Assembly (NCBI RefSeq): GCF_001949145.1
Contig: NW_019091683.1
Coordinates: 190,458 to 210,940, forward strand
Source: Acanthaster planci
Lineage: Eukaryota > Echinodermata > Asteroidea > Valvatida > Acanthasteridae
DNA length: 20,483 nucleotides
Reading direction: 5' to 3'
The translations under genes were made by a program, and so were the position numbers. Numbering within the stretch: position 1 is the stretch's first letter; the number at the start of each line of letters is the position of its first letter. The notes beneath the pieces are model-generated. The model did not search any database and had not been told where the DNA came from. It saw only the letters and a list, made by a program, of their open reading frames with translations. Shown in pieces: positions 8,901 through 15,787 of the stretch.

Positions 8901-11013
8901 GTCGAGAGTCCAAAAAGCACCCACATGGCTCTTACCATAACCGTGCTCTAGGGGTGTTTGAAAAACTGAAGCGTTGAAAAACTGACCATTGGAATTCGTA
9001 ATTCTTTTTCTTTTGTGACTTTCTGACACAAAATATGTTTATGACTGGGAATGAAATTGTACTTTGCAGCTCTGAAATGTTCGTTTATAGAGAGAATGGA
9101 CACTGAGGTCGTCCATCTCTTCTGGTTCTGGACCTTATTAGCGTCGGCGGCTCTCTTGATCGATCTTCCCCTCGGACTGTTTGCTGAGTAGAATTGTAGA
9201 ATTGAGCATTGTGACAAAAACAGTAAAATGGTTCTTTGGTCAACAAAATTGTCAATCCTTTTGATATGTCATATCCTGATGTATTTAGCTTGCCCTAACA
9301 TAGACAATGACCTGAGATACCAAACGGGTAAACTAGTACATTGCAAAATTTTCTTGACATGCAAAAAGATCTTGAAATCGGTTGCATCGGGTACACCCGA
9401 TGCAACCGATTTCAAGATTTCATGGGGGCCTAACGAATTTTTTTATCTGAGGAAAACTTTTCTTTCCGCAATAAAGTTGCTTGTTCAAGAAACTTGAACT
9501 TACCCGTTTCCGTGGTCGGTTATGATGGTTCTTGGCTGATCTATACCAGTTACAACCGTTTCTTTAACGCCAGTGCCGTCCATACGAGTTCGTCCGATTT
9601 GTCCAAGAATACCATCCGTCCAGTAAATGATCCGTGCATCAACATCAAGCGCCAGTCCGTCTGGAACTGCATCGGATATGATTGAATTAACTTGAATTCA
9701 CACATATAGCCGGATTTACTGGCGTCGCCAGGGAGGGGGAGGGGTGTTCCTCCTCCCTCCAAAAAATGAAAAAAGACAAAAAAGGGAGCAAAGGAAAAAT
9801 ATTAAAAAAAGAGGAAAGGGGATGAGAGTCGTCAGTTTGCGAGGAAACAAATCGAAATTGACCTCCTTCGTAATTTGCTCCAGCAGAGTGCTTTGCCCTC
9901 CTCCATCGTAGAAAACTATGCTCCCAGGCGACGCCTTGACCACAATGTTTTTGAAAATAGAAGAAATTTGCCGGTTTTATGTCAAGACATGTAAAGCTTC
10001 CTTCATCAGGTGAGTATAAAGTCACTTTACTTTACTAAAAGTGAAGGAAAAAAGATGACTTGAGTGATAGAGTTTCAAGGTGTTGCTTTCTACCCTTCCA
10101 GTCTACGGATTCAACCTTTTCACTCTTTGGAATTTCCTCTCAACAATGAGCAAACATTAATGTAGGAAATTTAAATGCAAGGACTACAAACGTACGACGC
10201 AGTTGATCCACGAGGGTCATCTGGCTCGTTCCATTCAAATGTGCTCTGGAGATCTTTGCAGTAGGAAAAGTATTCAGATCAGACCAGTACACCATTTGCT
10301 CCACGGGGTCATAGTCAACGGCCACTGGTTGCATCACCCCTCTTAGTGGAACGGGCGTTAAATCGGCGAGGGCTTTGCCCATGCTTCCTGCAGCAATGGT
10401 TCCGTTGTAAATATCTGCAATAATGGCAAAGTCTCCTGCATAGCAACCACACAAGAAGATTTGGGTAGTACATACCATTGTGTTCAGCTCTCATATTCCA
10501 TAGCCCATCTATCATCTTTTTCTGATACTTGCAATGCCATATATGTTACTTTGAGGCTTGCCGGATCCCAACTTCGTTTTAATTTCATGATCTTGAAACA
10601 GGGCATTTTTTCACTAGCTGTACGACAGAATTGTTCTAATTGATGACAGCCTCTAGGGCCCTAGTCGCTGTCATCAGGATCTTTTGGTAAGCACGCATAT
10701 CAGTGATTAAAATGGCCTAGGTTGACAGACTCTTCTCGTGTTCGTTCATGTTTCCGTCCTGTTATTTTGGCTGTCTTCCAAGTCCTCAATGATACAAAGA
10801 TTCCTGCCACGAGACTTTTAAAGTCCTGAATACATTGTAACTTACGGGGCGAGCATGCTATTAATTCAGCGTAGGCCTACTACTTGATGCGAGTTAAAGT
10901 CTGTTAAAATCCACAAACTTACCAGCTTTTGCGGGTCCGAATGTACTGGTAGTTATCGTCACAAAGAATCCACACACGACACTCCAAACTCCACAGACAG
11001 GCAATTGTGGCAT
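2738..11013 (-). CDS. YWTD propeller / EGF / CCP (sushi) single-pass membrane receptor, 13-exon gene model
   Basis: Thirteen exons join in one frame: 11013-10923, 10435-10196, 9666-9504, 8782-8661, 7747-7490, 7379-7266, 6891-6781, 6645-6460, 4956-4771, 4305-4120, 3667-3455, 3205-3115 and 2948-2738. They total 2172 nt, or 723 residues plus TAA. Predicted order: signal peptide 1-30, six-bladed YWTD propeller 31-291, EGF 292-329 and 330-366, CCP 367-428, 429-490, 491-552 and 553-623, transmembrane helix about 628-652, cytoplasmic tail 653-723. Six N-glycosylation sequons are visible (N41, N98, N174, N373, N435, N497). YWTD-EGF units in the LDL receptor family serve ligand binding or pH-dependent release; CCP modules are adhesion or complement-type binding modules. 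A cell-surface receptor role is inferred and the ligand is unknown. There are no LDLR class A repeats. Exon 10 lacks an AG acceptor, so a 661-residue form without it is equally possible. I do not recognise a named orthologue. Confidence 0.88.
3115..3205 (-). CDS. Exon 12: transmembrane helix
   Basis: The exon is 91 nt, phase 1 in and phase 2 out, residues 624-653 plus two bases. The acceptor is TTATTCCAG and the donor GTAACA. A Gly/Ala-rich start (628-638) leads into [14 protein letters not shown] (639-652), then basic KRR as a stop-transfer signal. Gly629/633 and Gly634/638 form two GxxxG spacings that often favour helix pairing. With the N-terminal signal peptide this predicts type I topology. 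Confidence 0.92.
3455..3667 (-). CDS. Exon 11: CCP/sushi module 4
   Basis: The exon is 213 nt, phase 1-1, residues 553-623. The acceptor is GTCCAG after a T-rich stretch. Cysteines lie at 556, 585, 603 and 616, with W609 ([10 protein letters not shown]). The module is clearly more distant from modules 1-3: it starts [10 protein letters not shown], is longer between Cys2 and Cys3, and has a short SPAGTPP linker to the membrane. The donor CCGG/GTTCGT is weak after GT but is the only nearby GT that keeps phase 1 with the transmembrane exon. Confidence 0.88.
3668..4119 (-). other. Intron 10
   Basis: This 452-nt intron lies between CCP modules 3 and 4, with donor GTAACG and acceptor GTCCAG. I see no additional exon, repeat family or RNA gene in it. 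If exon 10 is skipped, introns 9 and 10 and exon 10 would be removed together from donor 4770 to acceptor 3668. Confidence 0.7.
4120..4305 (-). CDS. Exon 10: CCP/sushi module 3, splice acceptor AG replaced by AA
   Basis: An intact 186-nt CCP reading frame aligned to exons 8 and 9, residues 491-552: cysteines 494, 522, 536 and 549, W542, sequon N497 (NQS). The donor is GTAACG (4119-4114). At the acceptor, the aligned bases read TTTTTCAA/TG, where exons 8 and 9 read TTTACAG/TC and TTTTCAG/TT. One plus-strand C-to-T change at 4306 accounts for it. No in-phase replacement AG is near; the CAG at 4285-4283 would shift the frame. The coding part shows no other damage, so the change may be recent, polymorphic or a sequencing error. 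If real, skipping the exon keeps frame. Confidence 0.75.
4306..4770 (-). other. Intron 9, with a weak donor and an AA acceptor end
   Basis: This 465-nt interval lies between the exon 9 and exon 10 coding segments. It begins GTCACT and ends TTTTTCAA. Both ends depart from consensus while the equivalent ends around sister exons are good, so normal removal of this intron looks doubtful. Read through in frame, it adds HWDRGPL and then a stop at 4745-4747. A minus-strand ATTAAA at 4326-4321 is a possible but unproven poly(A) signal for such a transcript. Confidence 0.65.
4771..4956 (-). CDS. Exon 9: CCP/sushi module 2
   Basis: The exon is 186 nt, phase 1-1, residues 429-490. The acceptor CTTCTTTTCAG is strong. 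Cysteines lie at 432, 460, 474 and 487, with W480 and sequon N435 (NQS). The donor aligned with its sister exons reads GTCACT, losing the consensus bases at +3 and +5. If the donor is not used, translation continues EGHWDRGPL and stops at 4745-4747, before the transmembrane exon. Protein similarity to exons 8 and 10 is obvious throughout ([20 protein letters not shown]), so this is a duplicated module. Confidence 0.92.
4957..6459 (-). other. Intron 8, the longest intron
   Basis: This 1503-nt intron separates CCP modules 1 and 2. I searched both strands for the CCP signature (Trp-Ser-Gly-Gln-Pro with a following Cys, and LPGD) and found no further copy. A 7-bp inverted repeat flanks a GC-rich core at 5062-5079. 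A plus-strand T-rich open frame of 86 residues (5756-6016) is hydrophobic only because of base composition. Otherwise nothing is recognised. Confidence 0.6.
6460..6645 (-). CDS. Exon 8: CCP/sushi module 1
   Basis: The exon is 186 nt, phase 1-1, residues 367-428. The acceptor TTCTTTACAG and the donor GTAAGT are both strong. It has the four CCP cysteines (370, 398, 412, 425), the conserved Trp (W418) between Cys3 and Cys4, and the [10 protein letters not shown] and CPDGY signatures. N373 (NLS) is a sequon at a position repeated in modules 2 and 3. It is one of three equally long sister exons, and its splice sites are the reference for judging the weaker ones in exons 9 and 10. Confidence 0.94.
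6781..6891 (-). CDS. Exon 7: EGF module 2
   Basis: The exon is 111 nt, phase 1-1, residues 330-366, with acceptor CTTTTAG and donor GTAAAC. Six cysteines lie at 332, 337, 343, 353, 355 and 364, with the NGGTC and [10 protein letters not shown] signatures of a class II EGF. It lacks the hydroxylation consensus seen in the previous EGF. It sits between the propeller-EGF unit and the CCP array, so it probably acts as a spacer or linker; that role is inference. Confidence 0.92.
6892..7265 (-). other. Intron 6
   Basis: This 374-nt intron lies between the two EGF exons, from donor GTGAGT to acceptor CTTTTAG, both good. No additional exon or repeat is recognised in it. Confidence 0.7.
7266..7379 (-). 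CDS. Exon 6: EGF module 1
   Basis: The exon is 114 nt, phase 1-1, residues 292-329, with acceptor TTCTTTAG and donor GTGAGT. Six cysteines at 296, 301, 307, 316, 318 and 327 fit an EGF fold with 1-3, 2-4, 5-6 disulfides. The run [10 protein letters not shown] (307-316) matches the C-x-D-x4-F-x-C consensus for Asp hydroxylation. The N-terminal acidic residues expected for a full calcium-binding EGF are incomplete (EPNYC). An EGF directly after a propeller is the conserved LDL-receptor-family arrangement and usually packs against the propeller. Confidence 0.93.
7490..7747 (-). CDS. Exon 5: propeller blades 5-6 (YWCD and YWTD motifs)
   Basis: The exon is 258 nt, phase 1-1, residues 206-291. The acceptor is TATTCCAG. 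Blade 5 reads [20 protein letters not shown] (206-225), where YWCD is a common variant in LRP propellers. Blade 6 reads [18 protein letters not shown] (242-259). The closing strand ends in RSGGLHIQE (283-291), like the FRPGGLHI-type ends before the EGF in this family. The donor GAAG/GTTTGC matches poorly beyond GT. It is kept because it preserves phase 1 and lies exactly where the EGF exon should join. Confidence 0.88.
7748..8660 (-). other. Intron 4
   Basis: This 913-nt intron lies within the propeller. It holds a 14-bp perfect palindrome (8357-8370) but no recognisable gene, RNA or mobile element. Confidence 0.65.
8357..8370. repeat. 14-bp perfect palindrome GAAGGCGCGCCTTC
   Basis: The sequence is self-complementary over 14 bases and has a CpG-rich centre within otherwise AT-rich intron 4. 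No function is known to me. Confidence 0.8.
8661..8782 (-). CDS. Exon 4: propeller blade 4 (FWTD motif)
   Basis: The exon is 122 nt, from phase 2 to phase 1, residues 165-205 plus one base. It encodes [20 protein letters not shown] (166-185), then [15 protein letters not shown], a textbook LDLR class B repeat with Phe in place of Tyr in the YWTD core. The acceptor is TTATTCCAG and the donor GTAAAT. N174 is in a NAS sequon. The phase-2 entry exactly completes the Gly codon left open by exon 3, which is strong support for this join. Confidence 0.92.
8783..9503 (-). other. Intron 3
   Basis: This 721-nt phase-2 intron lies between propeller blades 3 and 4. It contains a perfect 24-bp inverted repeat (9369-9418), listed separately. 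No further exon is seen. Confidence 0.65.
9369..9418. repeat. Perfect 24-bp inverted repeat with a 2-nt spacer
   Basis: The left arm 9369-9392 and the right arm 9395-9418 are exact reverse complements, separated only by AC. Pairing stops at the next base outward (9368/9419). An RNA from either strand could form a 24-bp hairpin, but a 2-nt gap cannot close without opening the innermost pairs. It lies in intron 3. A chance perfect palindrome of this size is very unlikely in 20 kb. Confidence 0.95.
9504..9666 (-). CDS. Exon 3: propeller blade 3 (YWTD motif)
   Basis: The exon is 163 nt, entering in phase 1 and leaving in phase 2 at a good donor, GTAAGT (9503-9498). It encodes residues 111-164 plus two bases of 165, with the classic repeat [17 protein letters not shown] (112-128), then GRTRMDGTG and QPRTIITD. 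The acceptor chosen is TGCAG just before 9666. A second AG six bases downstream would delete two residues (Leu-Pro) in frame; the first is preferred because the PDGLALD start matches family repeats. Confidence 0.92.
9667..10195 (-). other. Intron 2, with a purine-rich tract
   Basis: This 529-nt intron lies between propeller blades 2 and 3. Plus-strand positions about 9725-9830 are strongly purine-biased: G-runs at 9728-9745, a C/T stretch at 9747-9758, then A/G-rich sequence. On the transcribed minus strand this is a long pyrimidine run upstream of the exon 3 acceptor. Open frames in it are low-complexity (Phe/Leu/Pro-rich) and not credible genes. Confidence 0.65.
10196..10435 (-). CDS. Exon 2: propeller blades 1-2 (YWSD motif)
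   Basis: The acceptor TGCAG follows a pyrimidine-rich tract and the donor is GTACGT. Length is 240 nt, phase 1-1, residues 31-110. It starts with a strand of the kind that opens LDL-receptor-type propellers (FAIIAD, 33-38), then has the blade signature [13 protein letters not shown] (71-83) followed by [10 protein letters not shown] (91-100). Two sequons (NGT at 41 and 98) predict glycosylation. Blade 1 lacks a YWTD motif, which is usual for the first strand set that closes the ring with the end of exon 5. Confidence 0.9.
10436..10922 (-). other. Intron 1
   Basis: This 487-nt intron follows the signal peptide exon, from donor GTAAGT to acceptor TATGCAG. It holds a 36-nt quasi-palindrome (10641-10676), listed separately, and the 10-bp palindrome GTAGGCCTAC near 10872-10881. 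No additional exon is seen. Confidence 0.65.
10641..10676. repeat. 36-nt quasi-palindrome in intron 1
   Basis: The outer arms TGATGACAGC (10641-10650) and GCTGTCATCA (10667-10676) are exact reverse complements. Between them lies the 12-bp palindrome CTAGGGCCCTAG (10653-10664), flanked by CT and TC, the only mismatched pairs. The dyad centre is between 10658 and 10659. It could form an imperfect hairpin or bind a dimeric protein; its function is unknown. Confidence 0.9.
10923..11013 (-). CDS. Exon 1: start codon and signal peptide
   Basis: The ATG at 11013 opens a 30-codon stretch whose residues 5-22 are hydrophobic, ending with small residues (GPAKA) that suit signal peptidase cleavage near residue 30. 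The same frame has a TAA twelve codons upstream, which supports this start. The exon ends in phase 1 at a strong donor, GTAAGT (10922-10917). The mature protein begins almost directly with the first propeller strand in exon 2, so no ligand-binding repeats precede the propeller. The start is chosen by frame and signal-peptide character; the transcription start is not known. Confidence 0.8.
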
Positions 11014-12787
11014 GATGACTGACTTGTACAAGTCTAGGAAACTAAATTATTCAAAATAAAAAGAATATGAATAGGCTCTGATCGAAAGGTTTTAGAGTAC
11101 CACATTACCAAGCGGTTTTCCAGAGATTGGCCATCCTTACTCTATCGGGCACCTGTAGGCAAACGTTTGTTATAATGTACGTCATATATCGTAAAGCTGA
11201 ACAGTAAGGTTCATTTTCACTTTCAATAACCACTGTTTATAAAACATGACACAATGTTACCAATGTCAATTATGTTTATCATTGTCATTCTTATTCAGTG
11301 CTGGTTCCACGATTTTCACGTTTCTGTCTACTCAAAAGGCTTTGGAAATACCGTCTGGTCTTTTACTACATCGGTGGCGGTTGAGCATCTGGTCACGTGA
11401 GACGATAAGAGCACCCTATAAACCTTCGACTGATAATTCGTAAAATGCATTCACACATGCATACGAATGGGCATGGTAGCAAAAACATAAGCCGCACAGA
11501 GACAGTTTGAAAGTTTCTTTTTCTCCCAATTTCTGTGCACTTTGGTTATGCTTTCTCCAGAGAAGACTTTCAAATAATCACAGACTTTACGTTGGTGTCT
11601 GCATGGGATTTGGTGTACCAAACAGAGGCATCAACTTCTCTCGGTACATAAATCAGCAGTACTCCAGTAGTTTGGAGTACTAGTAGCTCGGTAGTTTTCT
11701 CAAACTTAAACTGCGCCACACATCATGCTGCCATGAACTATCCCGCTAGTTGAATCAAAGGTCGGTCCAGGCATAATGACCGCAGCCTGGCATTCGCCAA
11801 TGCGCAAAACGTTAATTACATCGGTGCCTGCTACCCATCTAAACAACGAGGTTGTCCATTAAGCACACTTAGACAAAACTGAGCCCTACTGATTTCTTTC
11901 TTCCTTGTTACAAATTTATCAGTGAAAAGACACAGTCAACTGAGAGAATTGTCTTTGCACAAAAGTGTGAAAGGTTAAAAATTACTATCGCGGCTTTCGC
12001 GGAGGCGTAGGCCCGCGATCCGGGGCCTATGTCATTTAGGAACCTATGTGAAAGTTGGAAGACCCAAGAACCCCGTCTTATATTGCATGCTTGTTTTAAT
12101 CCTAAACTTTAGGGCCAGGGGCGAAATCCGCTCCCTCGACCTTTTTTGCAATATCGCTGCAGTGCATTTTTTTCAGGAGTCGAGCCTTTAGGAGTTTGAG
12201 AATAACTCTTTGCGGTAATTTGGACTCCATTTTTCCAAAAATCGAACATACTGTGTACTTTTTCCGCTGCGGTGCATCCCCTCCCGGCTGTGAGATGGGC
12301 CAAAATAACTCGGCTCTTTTAGAGTTGAGGACAAAATAAAGAGACGAAATGGCTTCGCCAATGGTGACAACTACGTGTAGTACCCCCCACCCCACCCCGG
12401 AAAACATTTCCGACCCGCAACCAAAAAAAAGTTCTTCAGATGATTTATTTGAAGCTGGGATTAGTGCGTTGATGGTGTTTTAGTGATTACATTTTTGGCG
12501 CTATAGATTCTATAACAAAGTTCAATCGCTGCGACGAGTGTGTACTAAGCTCAGTTCCACAAATGAAGTCTCTGCGTTCATGGTGCGCTATAGTGGAAAA
12601 ATCAATGGACTGACATTAAAGTTGCCCACAATTATCACATTTCTGATGACAATGCTTAGTAACAAAGCAAATATTCCACATACGAAACAATACAGGAAAA
12701 TATAACTACCCGTGTGAAGAGCGAGGAACATGTCTGAAAATTCATGAAATGTAGTTTACTGGTATACCTCTTTTACTAGAGACGAGG
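11014..12787. other. 5' flank of the receptor gene, mostly unrecognised
   Basis: This should hold the 5' UTR and promoter of the receptor gene at its low-coordinate end. A 9-bp inverted repeat lies at 11658-11666/11673-11681. Around 12100-12400 a slightly GC-richer block includes two similar 14-base stretches (near 12158 and 12269, CGCTGC-R-GTGCAT) about 110 bp apart and an antisense open frame of 101 residues with no recognised domain. No gene is supported. Confidence 0.45.
11236..11241 (-). promoter_or_regulatory. Possible TATA box for the receptor gene
   Basis: The minus strand reads TTTTATAAAC here, giving TATAAA about 220 bp upstream of the ATG at 11013. A start site about 30 bp downstream would give a 5' UTR near 190 nt without an intron. 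No initiator or other core element was verified, and an upstream noncoding first exon cannot be excluded. Confidence 0.22.
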
Positions 12788-13920
12788 AAGAGATAGGGAA
12801 AGCAGTATACCTCAGATTACTTGATTCTGTGATACAAAAAGGTGAACAAATAAATTCCCTATTCATGATTTTCATTTGACCATGTCTCGTTCCATTATTT
12901 CAACAGTCTACGTCATCATCCTTCATGACAGCCGTTGCTAGCAAGACCACATAGGCGTACATGTACAATCTACTATTATACTGTCTGGTAGTTGTCTGTC
13001 ACCAAAACCCAGCGTAATTTCTGAAGGAAATCCATCTCCCACACTTAGCAACATTAACTTGTTTCATTATCGATTTTTTCCTCAAAGAGTTGCAGTTACA
13101 TTAGACAGGGGTAAAAAAGCACAAAAATATCAACATAGCCGTCTACTTATCAAAATTCCATGTTAACACTCGACGAGTAAATGGCCTTTTCTGGCACCAT
13201 GGCCTTCAGCGACTTGGTAGTATGGAAATCGGTCATGACAAATAAACTAAAATAACATCCAGGGAGAAAAGTTGCACAAACCCTGTTAATGAAATCCGTT
13301 GTCACCTTGGCTTCAATCTTGGAACTTGATAGGTATCTACCACAGAATCTGTGGTAGATGAGCGTCTTGATATGGACGAATACCTTACAATTGCACATCC
13401 CATACCCTTAAACACGAATATGTTGCAACATGAAAGTCACACCTTTGCCGGAAAAACCCATGCTATGTTTAGAGTCAGTGCCGCAGAATGCAATAAGAAT
13501 ACGACATTCATATCGGATCACGGGAGGAAGAAGGTAAAGTCCCTATTTTTGAAAGGAGGATTTAAATGACAAATGAGGCCTCAAACACTTCAAAAACCAC
13601 GGACCTGAAAATCCCCTTGCGTCTGCAAACATCGATAACAGTATATTTTCCAGACACACTCAAATGTGTGATTTCCCACTTGGAAACAAATTGTCCTTCC
13701 CTCGGAAGTTTTTACAGTGCAATAGGAACCCTTGGGCAACGATAGAATGCAAATGACACTTGGACATTTCTAGTGATGATTTGACGTTTTGTCAAATGCA
13801 GATTACTTTGATCATCATCTCCTCATTGGTACAAAAAATATTTAGACATTAAATCCATAAGGATCAAAACTCTTTGCACTTTCGCACGTGCAAGCTTGAT
13901 TCATTCTCAGCTCCAATCTA
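12788..13920 (+). repeat. Direct repeat unit, copy A (about 1.1 kb)
   Basis: This segment aligns, in the same orientation and order, with 15788-16885 at an offset of about 2.94-2.99 kb. Anchors are near 12918 (ATCCTTCATGACAGC), 13035 (TCTCCCACACTT), 13085, 13515 (GATCACGGGAGG) and 13780 (TTTGACGTTTT). The copies are clearly diverged, roughly two-thirds identical by eye, with small indels. The boundaries are approximate. No coding domain is recognised; conserved codon pattern could not be shown in either strand. It could be a tandem duplication or two insertions of one old interspersed element. Confidence 0.75.
13335..13359. repeat. 12-bp perfect inverted repeat inside copy A
   Basis: ATCTACCACAGA (13335-13346) and TCTGTGGTAGAT (13348-13359) are exact reverse complements around a single A. 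The aligned place in copy B (near 16238-16265) does not form a palindrome, so the symmetry is specific to copy A. Confidence 0.85.
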
Positions 13921-15787
13921 CAATCGTGGCCGAAGTCGTTTGGGTTTGATCAGTATTTTGAAATTTGGCCGGAACACCAAAGGCCATCTTATCACATTAT
14001 GGGCAGGAACTTTCGTTCAATGGCGCCCTGTATCTGCGATACTATTATTTTCGGCAATTTACTGACGACAAAAAAGCAATGCATTTAAAGTACACGTTAA
14101 AAACTACATTTTGAAAGTCCAGTTAAAGTTTAATTCATGGCTTTGAAGGACACGTGCCATTTTTAGAGCTTATTTCGTGGTTGTGCACGGGCCACCCCTT
14201 TATCTGGTTATGATCAGAAATTGGAATTACATAATTTTTGCTTTGTTTCCACAATATTTCTTGAGAGGTTTACGACCACTCCAAAGACGGGCGTTATATG
14301 GTTGCATCATGCACAGCAACTCGGGAAATATGGAATGCTTAGTACTTGCATCTGATTTTGAGAAACGTTTGAGAAATGACGGGCACATTTAGCAGTTTTT
14401 AATTTGAGTTCAAAAGGGACATACTTGACTAAGTAGGGACCGACTTTTTGCCGTGCCAATAAATTAATACGCCATTGCTTTTATGTTTTGATCAATGGAC
14501 CTAAACACATTTGAAATCAGTCTTTGTTGAAAATTTAGAAAATTAAGATTATAAATGAAAAATAAATCATCATCAATCCTTTACCTTACTGTATTCAAAC
14601 CTTGAAAAATGCCTTGTGGGTTATTCGCCCGGAGGGATGTAGAGAAAATGAGGTGCGAGGAAGAAAGAAAGTTATGCGGTATTGACCAAGCATTCAGGTG
14701 CACTGACTCCGGAAATTCGCAAGGAATCTCAGTTACCGGCTTCCACGTAGGACTCTTCTGGGGTCTCGGCCCACCACACTTCCCCCTGCCAATCCACTTA
14801 TCCCCCCAAAGAGTTCGAGCGACCATGCATGGGAGGAAACAAGACAAGCCCCTACGCCCTGGCCGCCGACTCGGCCATACGTTTCGAACCTCCCGTACTG
14901 AGGGGCTCACCTGGACTTCGCCGACAGTACCGGTAGAAGAGCTTATCCGGTCGGCTCAGATACTCTGTTCGTATTTGACGCTGGTGAATCAGAATCTCTT
15001 ATAGCTGCTGACTGACAATAATCATTAAGAAAATAAAAAGCCACCAGCGGGATTCGAACCCACCGTCTAGCGATCTGATAACCGTGCACCTAGCCATTTG
15101 GCCATTTCAAACACGCTGCTTTTTAACCTTTATGTTCAAGAGATAAAAAACTGTTTACATTACCACACAGAATATATGGCACTGTAAAAGCTGAGTGATT
15201 AATTTAATTAAGAAATTACGAAAATGGCGGTCCATAACTGACGGAGGTCGCTCTGCGCAAGGTTTTAAAACACACATGCTTACAAATAATAGGCGTCAAC
15301 ATTAAATCTTCTCCCTGAAAGCTTCACCTTCTTATTTTTAAATGCACATGCATCAATAAGGGGAAAAGCGTCATAGATCATTAGCTTGATTTTTTTCCTT
15401 AATAAAAACAGGTTACCAACCAAAACTCCATGTCATTTTTCCGATAAGCGAACATCAGCTGAACACCAGTCACAAGCAATATACAACACATTAATATTTT
15501 AGTTAGTAATCTTGTTTTTTATCAAGGGAAAAATCATGCTAATGATCCAAGAAATTGGCCCTGAACACTCACAAATGCGACGTTCAAACTCACACACACG
15601 ACGGTTGCCTGTCCGCTTTAGAACACCATACCAACGCTCGAGATTTGGTAAGGATTGTAGGTGCTGAAGTAAGCGTTTGACACTGAACTTCATAAAGCCA
15701 AAAGCCCTGGTGTAAATCCGTAGTTGGGTCATCGTCAAGACTAACAAACGAGACCTTTTATTTCTGTCCATGGCGCTTTAGGAAAGG
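13921..15787. other. Spacer between the two repeat copies
   Basis: AT-rich DNA interrupted by a GC-richer block at about 14600-14960 and a tRNA-like element at about 15041-15108. The GC-rich block carries overlapping open frames on both strands (131 residues plus, 109 residues minus), but neither resembles a known family and no splice-site pair frames them. No gene is supported. Confidence 0.45.
15041..15108 (-). repeat. tRNA-like element (tRNA pseudogene or SINE head)
   Basis: Read on the minus strand, an A-box-like TGGCCAAATGG (15104-15094) is followed 55 nt later (outer edges) by a perfect B box GGTTCGAATCC (15060-15050), the spacing of tRNA internal promoters. The T stem GTGGG/CCCGC pairs around TTCGAAT. 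A TTTTT run (15039-15035) follows, as in a pol III terminator. The 5' side does not pair with the 3' acceptor bases TGGTGGC and the anticodon stem is poor, so a working tRNA is unlikely. A tRNA-derived SINE or decayed tRNA gene fits better. Confidence 0.65.

Noticed and set aside
9712-9724. 13-base match GGATTTACTGGCG shared with 18615-18627
   Set aside because: A 13-mer match is expected by chance a few times in a 20 kb window, and the flanks do not align.
9687-10025. Minus-strand open frames of 112 and 75 residues in intron 2
   Set aside because: They are Phe/Leu/Pro-rich translations of a simple purine/pyrimidine tract inside an intron.
12102-12407. 101-residue minus-strand open frame, including a short VTIGE stretch shared with a frame at 16522-16710
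   Set aside because: The shared stretch is only about five residues and the DNA around it does not align convincingly; no family is recognised.
13150-13398. Minus-strand open frames in both repeat copies (13150-13398 and 16006-16257) as a conserved protein
   Set aside because: Aligned differences fall at first and second codon positions as often as third, so the shared residues only reflect shared DNA ancestry.
14609-15004. 131-residue plus-strand open frame as a gene
   Set aside because: No recognisable domain, no supporting splice sites, and an overlapping long antisense frame; GC-rich sequence gives long frames by chance.
15041-15108. A functional tRNA gene
   Set aside because: The acceptor stem does not pair and the anticodon stem has mismatches; only the internal promoter boxes, T arm and T-run are convincing.
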